33,209 bases of DNA, from contig JAGXNO010000039.1 in NCBI GenBank assembly GCA_019894975.1, positions 1 through 33,209 of the forward strand. The letters run 5' to 3'. The notes below the pieces were generated by a model. The model searched no databases. It saw nothing but the letters and a program-made list of their open reading frames with translations, and had not been told where the DNA came from. The translations under genes were made by a program, and so were the position numbers. Shown here in pieces: positions 6,133 to 13,018 of this stretch. Origin of the DNA: Promethearchaeota archaeon (GTDB lineage: Archaea > Asgardarchaeota > Lokiarchaeia > Sigyniarchaeales > SOKP01). The first letter of the stretch is position 1. Each line of letters starts with the position of its first letter.

Positions 6133-8019
6133 TTATTCATTTACTCTTATTTTTTGAAGTTGATTTTTTAGTTTTTGACTTTCTTTCATATAAAATTGTG
6201 ATTTTTGGTTATTTCGTAAAATTAACTTGCAATAATCACTCATTAAAAAATTCCAACGAATAGCTTTTTCTATTCTATTTATTTCTTTAGGAGAAAGCCG
6301 GTTTTCAAGACTATTTAGATAATATATTGCCTTTTTGGAATCTCTTCTATGGTGAATATAGAATTCAGCTAATTCTAGGATATAGTCAATCAAAACATTC
6401 TGATGATCGTTATTCTCGAAATTAATATCAGCATTAGTAAATCCTGCTTTGAGAAATCTCTGAGTTTGTGAGATATTTCCTTGATTTTTAAATCTTATTG
6501 CACGATTTAAAAAGTATTTTAATTTAACTTTAGGAGATTTATTTCCAATTTCGATAACTTTCTTAAAATAATCTTTTGAATCAGGAATCTTATTTTGTTC
6601 TAAATTAATTAATCCTAGATACAAGTATGCCATCCCAATATAATCTGCCTTAATATTAGGAATATTTTCATTTTCCAAGAAATTGATATTTATTTTGAAG
6701 TGATTTAATGCATTTTCAAACTCCTTTTTCTTGAAATAACTAATTCCTAGTTTATGATGAATTTTAATGATATAATCTATTGGCACTTCTCCCGATTTTG
6801 CAACGCCTAAAGCACTTTGTAAGTAATTATGAGCCATTTCTTCATTACCCATTAGATAAGCAATTTTTCTTAATTTCAGCAGTATTGAAACAACCACTTT
6901 CTTTTGTTGATTTTTATTAAAGATTTTCAAAGATTCATTTAATAAGGAAGTCGCTTTATCAAAATTATACTTCTTAATAAGTTCTTCTGCTTCTGTGTAC
7001 AAATTCATAGTTTCAATTACTTCAAAATTTGTTGGAGGTTTGTTAAACAGGACAATATGAAAAGGAAATAACTCCTTTGCTATTGAACCTTCATAACACA
7101 GTGCTGAAAATGGAAAGTTATTTTGTTCTGATACAAATTTACTTCTGTATATTAATTCTTTTGAAGGTCTGAAGTTTAAAAGTTCACTTTGTAAGATTTT
7201 TTCACTTTCGACTAGTTCTATAATAGAATTTAAAATCATTCTGGAAAATTTAATCCAATTATCTACTAATTCCTCCAATTTAAATTCAGGTACCTGATCA
7301 AATAAACTATTTAATATATAGGATGAATAGCTATCAAACGAGCCCCTGATGTAAAATTTTTTGTATTCGATATCTTTAAAATATGAAAAGTAGCCCTTTT
7401 CAAGTATAAAAAATTCATTAAACTCATCCTCATTTGAGAAGAATAAGGTTTCAGATGTTCTGAGTTTAGGAACTCCATCTTTTAGTTCCCAAGGTAATTT
7501 AAAAGTTGGTTCTAATCCGACGTTACGAAGTGAGGATACTATACTATTGTGCTGTTCATTTGTATAATCTTGTAATTGATCTCTTTTATTCAAGAGTGAA
7601 GTTCTGATTCGATTTAGCCATGTATTCTCGTTTTCACCCTTTATTAGTTCTGGCATTATCAAATTTAATAAAGAAATAAGCTTTTGTTCTCTCTGATTAA
7701 TAGGAAAATTATGTTCCAAAGTAAGAGATATTGCCAGGCTTCTAAGAGCTTTTATTAGATAAAGGATGGTAGTAAAGGAATTTTGATTTAAATTCCATAT
7801 TTGAAAAGCTATGGAGACTCGAAAACTTACCACTTCAAATGGGACATTAAGTCTTAATGGGAGAGTTATAGGAAATTTTATTGTAAAAATGATAATCTTC
7901 TCTTTTTTTAGGCTGTATCGGAAATAGTTTTCTACATCTCCATTCAATTTCCATCCGTTCTTTTCAATTACTTCTCGTAGATTTTTAATTTCGTTTGAAG
8001 AAAATGGTTTTAGTGACAT
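6133..8019 (-). CDS. TPR-repeat protein with unknown N-terminal domain
   Basis: 628 residues. Roughly residues 1-330 form a globular region I do not recognise (SSNEIKNLREVIEKNGWKLN, then alternating strands and helices). From about 335 onward there are tetratricopeptide-type helical pairs: YNFDKATSLLNESLKIF, YLMGNEEMAHNYLQSALGVA, ISYFKKKEFENALNHFKINI and LINLEQNKIPDSKDYFKKVI, followed by weaker copies to the C-terminus. TPR arrays are protein-interaction scaffolds. There are no membrane segments or catalytic motifs. The gene is convergent with rps30e (13 bases between the stops) and divergent from the MIT-like protein at 8190, so the 170 bases between them should hold two promoters. The role is unknown. 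Confidence 0.8.
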   Translation of the reverse strand: MSLKPFSSNEIKNLREVIEKNGWKLNGDVENYFRYSLKKEKIIIFTIKFPITLPLRLNVPFEVVSFRVSIAFQIWNLNQNSFTTILYLIKALRSLAISLTLEHNFPINQREQKLISLLNLIMPELIKGENENTWLNRIRTSLLNKRDQLQDYTNEQHNSIVSSLRNVGLEPTFKLPWELKDGVPKLRTSETLFFSNEDEFNEFFILEKGYFSYFKDIEYKKFYIRGSFDSYSSYILNSLFDQVPEFKLEELVDNWIKFSRMILNSIIELVESEKILQSELLNFRPSKELIYRSKFVSEQNNFPFSALCYEGSIAKELFPFHIVLFNKPPTNFEVIETMNLYTEAEELIKKYNFDKATSLLNESLKIFNKNQQKKVVVSILLKLRKIAYLMGNEEMAHNYLQSALGVAKSGEVPIDYIIKIHHKLGISYFKKKEFENALNHFKININFLENENIPNIKADYIGMAYLYLGLINLEQNKIPDSKDYFKKVIEIGNKSPKVKLKYFLNRAIRFKNQGNISQTQRFLKAGFTNADINFENNDHQNVLIDYILELAEFYIHHRRDSKKAIYYLNSLENRLSPKEINRIEKAIRWNFLMSDYCKLILRNNQKSQFYMKESQKLKNQLQKIRVNE

Positions 8020-8189
8020 TGTAGTTATTTTAAGTACTCATTATTAGGGAGAAATATTTTATTATTTACTCTTTAAAAAAATAGTAGTGTTCGGAAATTT
8101 TAATTTAAGGGAAATGATCAAATAAATATTTAATAATTTGAATTTACATGTAAAACTTGATCTCTAAAGAAGTATGTGAATAATTATGT

Positions 8190-8816
8190 ATGGATGTTGA
8201 AAAATTTAACATTGAGCTGAAAAATAAGGTTGCATTGGCTAAAAGCTACGAAAAGATAAATGAAATAGCTGTTGCTATAAAAATTTGGTTAGAAGTTTCC
8301 GAAATGACGCTGAAATTTTCAAAATCTCGTAATATAGATCCCTCATTCAAAAATATGCTAATTAACAGAACAAAAGGTATTTTTGCTCATGTAAAAGACT
8401 TAAAAGCAGGACAAATAAAATCATTGTCTGAAGAAGAAATATATATCCAAGAGGAATATATTCAAGAAGATCCTGACACTGAAATGGAAGAAACGAAATC
8501 AACCCAATCTGTAATTAATGACGATAACGAAATTGTGGAAGAATCTGATTTTAAAACTATACCAACAGGATTTAAAGAAATTCAACCAAAAGAGTTCAAA
8601 ATTATCACTCCTCACGATGATGATTACGTTAAAAAGCATATAAATCAAGTTCAAGACTCAGATGTATACAAACAACAAAATGCACCTCCACCCAAGGATG
8701 AAAGGTTTGATCTTGAAGATGAAGAGAGTAAAGGATTGATATGCTTTGCTTGCGGTTATGATAAAAACTCGAAGAATGCTAAAACTTGCAAGAGCTGTGG
8801 CACAGAATTAAAATAA
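8190..8816 (+). CDS. MIT-like helical domain plus C-terminal zinc ribbon
   Basis: 208 residues. Residues 1-80 predict three helices (NIELKNKVALAKSYEKINEI, VAIKIWLEVSEMTLKFSKS, KNMLINRTKGIFAHVKDLKA) with spacing like the MIT/TPR-type domains that in eukaryotes and archaea bind ESCRT-III tails. Residues 85-180 are an acidic, low-complexity linker, and the C-terminus is a zinc ribbon CFACGYDKNSKNAKTCKSC. The MIT assignment is inference from pattern; a generic TPR-like hairpin is possible. No AAA ATPase or ESCRT gene is in this window. The start is the ATG at 8190; an overlapping out-of-frame ATG lies four bases earlier. The gene is divergent from the TPR protein. Confidence 0.7.
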   Translation: MDVEKFNIELKNKVALAKSYEKINEIAVAIKIWLEVSEMTLKFSKSRNIDPSFKNMLINRTKGIFAHVKDLKAGQIKSLSEEEIYIQEEYIQEDPDTEMEETKSTQSVINDDNEIVEESDFKTIPTGFKEIQPKEFKIITPHDDDYVKKHINQVQDSDVYKQQNAPPPKDERFDLEDEESKGLICFACGYDKNSKNAKTCKSCGTELK

Positions 8817-8828
8817 AATTTTCTAAGT

Positions 8829-9029
8829 TTATCTTTTCTTGATAATAATATCAAAATAAGCATTATTCATTGTTTCGGAAAGATGAATTTCTTCAACTCC
8901 ACATGAAACAGTGGTTTTTAATTCTCTTTCAATAATTCCCTCAGTAATTCCCGCAATTATATAAATATGGTTTAATTTATATTTTTTTTTTCTCCTTTCT
9001 TTCTCGCTTGATTTTATTATATTTTTCAA
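8829..9029 (-). CDS. Downstream fragment, probably the C-terminal part of the 8977-9537 gene
   Basis: 66 codons opening with a TTG inside the end of the upstream frame and overlapping it by 53 bases. The useful sequence is NHIYIIAGITEGIIERELKTT, then VSCGVEEIHLSETMNNAYFDIIIKKR, a strand/helix pattern with no recognised family. The start is unconvincing: the first 17 residues are the same A/G-rich DNA as the upstream tail read in another frame. The simplest reading is that both frames are one protein, joined across the A10 run (8982-8991). An independent coupled gene is possible. Confidence 0.45.
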   Translation of the reverse strand: MKNIIKSSEKERRKKKYKLNHIYIIAGITEGIIERELKTTVSCGVEEIHLSETMNNAYFDIIIKKR

Positions 9030-9537
9030 TTCCTCTTTCGCGCCAAACCGAATTCCATTTTTTGAAACCAGATTTTACAAATCTTTCTCTCCTAAAGAAG
9101 TCATAACAGACCCAATTAAATAATACAAAAAACCTCTTAGCTCCACTTTTAACCGTCAAATTCCTTGAACGTACGTTTAAATCCTCTCGTAGATGTTTAA
9201 TTAATCTACCTTCAACAGCATCCTGAAGTTGTCCCTCAACTATTGCATCTTCATAATTGATTCCTTCTTCGAGGAAATAATTCCTTACTTGGTCAAAAAT
9301 GTTTCCACGGCAGAGGTGAACAATATCAACATCCTTCTGGAATTTTAGCTCATTCAATCCTTCTTTAACAAGGTTTACAACCTCTTCGAAAGGTTTCTTG
9401 TTTTTCCAGTTTTCTCCTTTAAACAAGTCAACAGATAAAGTTTTAAAGATAAATTCCCCTGTTTGCTTTCTTAGAAATCCTATAAAAGCATCTCCTACAA
9501 GATCTCCTGTACCCGCATCATCGATTTCTATTGTCAT
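8977..9537 (-). CDS. Conserved archaeal protein with RNase H-like DDAG motif (possibly frameshifted)
   Basis: 186 residues beginning MTIEIDDAGTGDLVGDAFIGF. The IDDAGxGxLxG start, the following strand-turn-strand (TGEFIFKTLSVDLF), VDIVHLCRGNIFDQVRNYF and the EGQLQDAVEGRL segment resemble an uncharacterised archaeal family that I associate with an RNase H-like fold; this is from memory and not certain. The final residues KIKRERKEKKKI look artefactual, since the frame stops right after a run of ten A (minus strand, 8982-8991). One A fewer would continue into the next frame. No Shine-Dalgarno sequence precedes the ATG at 9535-9537; the gene is divergent from the CinA-like gene. Confidence 0.65.
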   Translation of the reverse strand: MTIEIDDAGTGDLVGDAFIGFLRKQTGEFIFKTLSVDLFKGENWKNKKPFEEVVNLVKEGLNELKFQKDVDIVHLCRGNIFDQVRNYFLEEGINYEDAIVEGQLQDAVEGRLIKHLREDLNVRSRNLTVKSGAKRFFVLFNWVCYDFFRRERFVKSGFKKWNSVWRERGIEKYNKIKRERKEKKKI

Positions 9538-9643
9538 TGATTTTCAATAATATCCTATTATCTAAAGCTAATTCGATAAATTAATTAGTAAATATCAAGT
9601 TTTATAAAATTAAATTGTTAAGAAGAATATTAATGACCTAAAG

Positions 9644-10438
9644 ATGAATATAGAATTATTAATAATTGGGAATGAGATTTTAATTGGAAAAACTCTGGAT
9701 AGTAATTCCAATTGGATGGCTAAAAGGATTGCTCGATATGGTCATCACCTTAAAAGGATAACAACGATAAATGATGAACTGAATGTGATCTCTAGTGCCG
9801 TTCAAGAAATTTTAGAAAGGAATCCCGATATTATTATCACTTCTGGTGGACTTGGCCCCACATTTGATGACATGACTTTGGAAGGGATAGCTAGAGGTTT
9901 AAATAGATTACTAAACCTTAATCAGCATGCCTTAAACGCTATAAAGAAAGCGTACGATAATGCCCATGAAAGAGGAATTTTAAAACTTAAGGGAATGACA
10001 AAAGAAAGAAAAAAGATGGCGTATCTCCCAGAAGGTTCCACACCATTACCAAATACTGTGGGTACTGCTCCAGGAGTTAAAATTATAGAAAGGGAAACAA
10101 CTATTTTTATCCTTCCAGGAGTACCTACGGAGCTGAAATCAATGTTTAGAAATATTATTACCCCGATTTTAAAAGAAAAAAAAGGTAAATTCCTTGAAAA
10201 AGGATTTCTTTTCTCGGGCATTGGAGAAAGTCAAATTGCATCTTATACATCAGAATTGGCAAAAAAATATCCTCAACTTTGGATTAAGACGCACCCAAAA
10301 ATAGGTTTATCTGTTTTAGTTGAGGTCTCTATTACTGCTTTTAATGTAGAAAATGGGCAAGAAATGATTGATAAAGCCTTGGATGAATTAAGAGAAATAA
10401 TTATTACCCTTAAAGGTGAAATTAAAGAAAGAGAATAA
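9644..10438 (+). CDS. CinA N-terminal / molybdopterin-binding (MoaB-like) domain protein
   Basis: 264 residues covering the complete CinA-type COG1058 domain. IELLIIGNEILIGKTLDSNSNW is the N-terminal signature, PDIIITSGGLGPTFDDMTLE the MoaB/MogA-like GG loop, and PNTVGTAPGVKI with FILPGVPTELKSMF the substrate-loop region. Residues after about 180 form the small mixed domain of archaeal stand-alone CinA proteins; the C-terminal amidohydrolase domain of bacterial CinA is absent, which is normal in archaea. Related proteins are ADP-ribose pyrophosphatases or NMN-related enzymes of pyridine-nucleotide salvage, or bind molybdopterin; sequence alone does not decide between them. The ATG at 9644 is clear. 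The gene converges on selD copy 1, whose 3' elements begin 15 bases beyond its stop. Confidence 0.85.
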   Translation: MNIELLIIGNEILIGKTLDSNSNWMAKRIARYGHHLKRITTINDELNVISSAVQEILERNPDIIITSGGLGPTFDDMTLEGIARGLNRLLNLNQHALNAIKKAYDNAHERGILKLKGMTKERKKMAYLPEGSTPLPNTVGTAPGVKIIERETTIFILPGVPTELKSMFRNIITPILKEKKGKFLEKGFLFSGIGESQIASYTSELAKKYPQLWIKTHPKIGLSVLVEVSITAFNVENGQEMIDKALDELREIIITLKGEIKERE

Positions 10439-10452
10439 TTAAATATTTGAAG

Positions 10453-10467
10453 CCACCTCACAGGTGG
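10453..10467 (-). terminator. Hairpin following SECIS of selD copy 1
   Basis: On the minus strand CCACCT-GTG-AGGTGG is a perfect six-pair stem with a three-base loop, starting five bases after the SECIS-like core. An equivalent hairpin lies at the same distance after the second SECIS. It may stabilise the 3' end, help termination or belong to the SECIS. Confidence 0.5.
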
Positions 10468-10469
10468 AA

Positions 10470-10515
10470 ATTTCAATAAGCACCCACAATCACGTGTTTC
10501 TGCTTATATCATCAA
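10470..10515 (-). promoter_or_regulatory. SECIS-like element in 3' UTR of selD copy 1
   Basis: The core (10473-10512, minus strand) opens with ATGAT and closes with TTGA, allowing a UGAN/NGA tandem G-A quartet as in eukaryotic SECIS. Inside are the stem ATAAGCA/TGCTTAT, an unpaired GAAA on the 5' side (as in archaeal SECIS) and a CAC/GTG cap with a six-base loop. It begins 11 bases after the selD stop. The copy after the second selD has the same 40-nt length and layout, which is strong support. Confidence 0.8.
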
Positions 10516-10523
10516 CATCAATA

Positions 10524-11549
10524 TTATTTTGAAATTTCTATTTTTTTAACGTTCTTTGAAATTCTCACGAGTTCTGGGGATACAGTATCAATCGTGCCTA
10601 CAATCCAATTTGGAATTCCTTTCTCTGAGAGAACTTCGGAAAATTCTTCTGTTTTCGATGAATCAGTAGCCATTAGCATACCTCCAGCAGTCTCAGCGCA
10701 TTCACATTCATCAAAAGCATATCCTAAATCCTTAGAAAGGCTTTCAGAGAGTTTAATGGAGGGTAATGTTTCAATAACGGCGGATAAATTAGAGTTTTGA
10801 AGCATTTCTAATAGGTGCCCTGCCAGACCAAACCCTGTAACATCAGTCATAGCATGGATAAATGAAAAGTCATCCAATGAATGAATAGTTTTAACAACAT
10901 TCTGATTTGAAGTCGTCATTAGCTTTACCGCAAGTTTTATTGATTTTCTAAGTTGCTTTTCGGAATATGTCTCAAGCATCTCTGGCATATCTTTCAGTAT
11001 CCTGTAGGAAGCCATCACGGGTTGTAGCCCTATAGGTTTGGTTAATAAGAGTTTGTCTCCGTTCTTGACTCCATGCTTATGAATAATAGCATTTTTGTTG
11101 ATAAATCCCGAGGCTTCACCACCGATTAAAGGCCATTCAGAGTAAATAGTATGACCCCCAACCACTTTTGAATCAATCTTTTTTTCCATAAAGAATTTGA
11201 TACCTTCCAGAATTCCTTCGGCAATTTTCATTGGAGTATTTTTATTAATTCCAAGGAAGACTAACATACCCGATATCTCAGGAACATTCATTGCGAATAT
11301 ATCGTTAGTCACATTACACGCAGCAATTTGTCCCATAATGTCTGGTTCATCCACAATTGGGGTAAAGATATCTAAACTCTTCACTTGAACAATATCAGAA
11401 TTTGGAACAGGAATAATAGCTGCATCTTCTATAGTTCCAGCAAGACCAGTTCTCTCAAGCAGTTCATTCAGTTCATTAGCGCCTAATTTACATGATCATC
11501 CGAAAATTTTTACTGCCAAAGTCAATCTATATTCTTGTTCTTTTTTCAT
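10524..11549 (-). CDS. selD: Selenophosphate synthetase, selenocysteine-containing (copy 1)
   Basis: 341 residues when the in-frame TGA at 11496-11498 is read as selenocysteine (residue 18). The enzyme makes selenophosphate from selenide and ATP, the Se donor for Sec-tRNA. The N-terminus MKKEQEYRLTLAVKIFG-U-SCKLGANEL matches the SelD glycine-rich catalytic loop, where the first Cys or Sec of the G(C/U)xCK motif is essential and the Lys binds ATP. Further family features are LDIFTPIVDEPDIMGQIAACN, VTNDIFAMN, VVGGHTIYSEWPLIGGEASG, LLTKPIG and MTDVTGFGLAGHL. The ATG at 11547-11549 is preceded by GAGGTG. Starting at a downstream codon near 11384 would delete the catalytic loop. The SECIS lies right after the stop. 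It is a tandem paralogue of the next selD, with 213 bases between them. Confidence 0.92.
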
Positions 11550-11695
11550 ACACCTCAACTTTTTATTTTTTTTTAAAATTAGGATAATTCTATAATATCT
11601 GAACTTCCTAAATAATTTTAAGATGTGATTTATCGAAAAAATTAATAGATTAAAGATAAAAATTATACTAAAAAAACAAGTGGTTGTAATAGATG

Positions 11696-11709
11696 CCGTT
11701 TCGCAACGG
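11696..11709 (-). terminator. Hairpin following SECIS of selD copy 2
   Basis: On the minus strand CCGTT-GCGA-AACGG is a five-pair stem with a four-base loop, five bases after the SECIS core. Sequence differs from the hairpin at 10453-10467 but position and shape agree. Confidence 0.5.
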
Positions 11710-11712
11710 TTT

Positions 11713-11757
11713 TCTCATAAAGCGGCCACAATAACGTGTTTCTGCTTATTTCATCGA
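11713..11757 (-). promoter_or_regulatory. SECIS-like element in 3' UTR of selD copy 2
   Basis: The 40-nt core (11715-11754, minus strand) starts ATGAAATAAGC, holds GAAACACGTTATTGTGG and ends GCTTTATGA. The ATGA/TGA ends, the GAAA internal loop and the CAC/GTG cap match the element after selD copy 1 position for position, while the stem tolerates substitutions. It begins eight bases after the stop codon. Confidence 0.8.
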
Positions 11758-11762
11758 CATCT

Positions 11763-12794
11763 TTAAAATTTTGTTATTTCAATATGTTCAACATCCTTAG
11801 AGATTTGAACAAATTTAGCCTTGTGAATATTATCGATTGACCCTATTATCCAATTAGGAACTCCAAATTTTGATAGTCGTTCAGTAAATTCTTCAACCTG
11901 CTTTTGATCAACGGAAATTAGCATTCCACCCGCAGTTTCTGGCATTTCACATTCATCAAATTTGTAACCAAAGTCATAAGCCAATTCTTTGGTTAATTCA
12001 ATGATAGGTACTTTGTCAATAGTTGCTGAGAGCTTAGAATTTTGAAGCATCTCTTTTAAGTGTCCTGCTAAGCCGAATCCAGAGACGTCTGTCATTGAAT
12101 GAATGAATTTATTTTCAGGATAAGAATGTATTACCTCTACTATATCCTGAAGTGGTGTTGTCATTAGTTTTATTGCTATATCAATAGAAGCATCTATCTT
12201 CGATTTAGAGTAATTCTCTATAAGAGCGGGATTGTTTTTTTGTAAGCGATATGCTGCCATTATTGCTTGATTTCCCACCGGTTTGGTGAGTATTAGTTTA
12301 TCTCCCTTTTCAACGTAGTTCTTTTTGATAATCCTATTTTTATTTACAAATCCCGAAGCTTCTCCGCCAATCAACGGCCACTCAGAATATATGGTGTGAC
12401 CACCTAAGATTTTAGAGTTTATCTTGTTTTCCATGAAGTTTTTGATTCCACTCAGGATTCCTTCAGCAATGTACAATGGCATATTTTTTTTCATTCCTAA
12501 AAACACCAGCATACCAGAAATGTCTAATACATTCAGAGCAAACACGTCATTAGTAACATTTGCTGCAGCAATCTCACCCATAATTTCTGGTTCGTCTAAG
12601 ATGGGTGTGAAAATGTCAATGTTTTTTACCATGACAAGATCAGTATTAGGTACCGGAATTATTGCAGAATCCTCGATATCCCCTTTTAAACCTACATTAG
12701 ATAATATTTCGTCGAGTTTATCAGCCGATAATTTACAGTTTCAACCAAATAATTTTGTTTGGAGCGTTAATCTATAGCTCTCTATTTCTTGCAT
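11763..12794 (-). CDS. selD: Selenophosphate synthetase, selenocysteine-containing (copy 2)
   Basis: 343 residues with an in-frame TGA (12741-12743) read as selenocysteine at residue 18, the same position as in copy 1. The N-terminus is MQEIESYRLTLQTKLFG-U-NCKLSADKL. The rest is collinear with copy 1: IDIFTPILDEPEIMGEIAAAN, ILGGHTIYSEWPLIGGEASG, LILTKPVG, MTDVSGFGLAGHL and PNWIIGSID. GAGGTGA lies a few bases before the ATG at 12792-12794. The two proteins are clearly similar throughout but have diverged at many positions, so the duplication is not recent. Both keep Sec and a SECIS, so both are expected to depend on Sec insertion. The 224 bases upstream hold no gene and presumably the promoter. 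Confidence 0.92.
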
Positions 12795-13018
12795 CCTTCA
12801 CCTCAATTTTTATGTTCTTTTAATATCAGTATTTTAATGTAGAGTGATGAAATATATTAATCTTTTTCATATAATTTATTGAAAAAATAAATAATTCAAG
12901 TTAATTATTGAGACAATTTAAGTAAATTTCTTATAAAAAGTTATATGGAGTAAAGGTACGATATTCTAAAATTAAGAAATTATTTTGGATCGAGAAAAAG
13001 CTAACTTATTAGGTAAAT

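Noticed and set aside
9922..10221. Minus-strand frame opposite the CinA-like gene
   Set aside because: No start context or family pattern; it lies fully within a conserved gene on the other strand.
10524..11384. SelD starting downstream of the TGA, as an ordinary Cys-free protein
   Set aside because: This would remove the glycine-rich catalytic loop and the ATP-binding Lys; the same holds for the second copy at 11763-12632.
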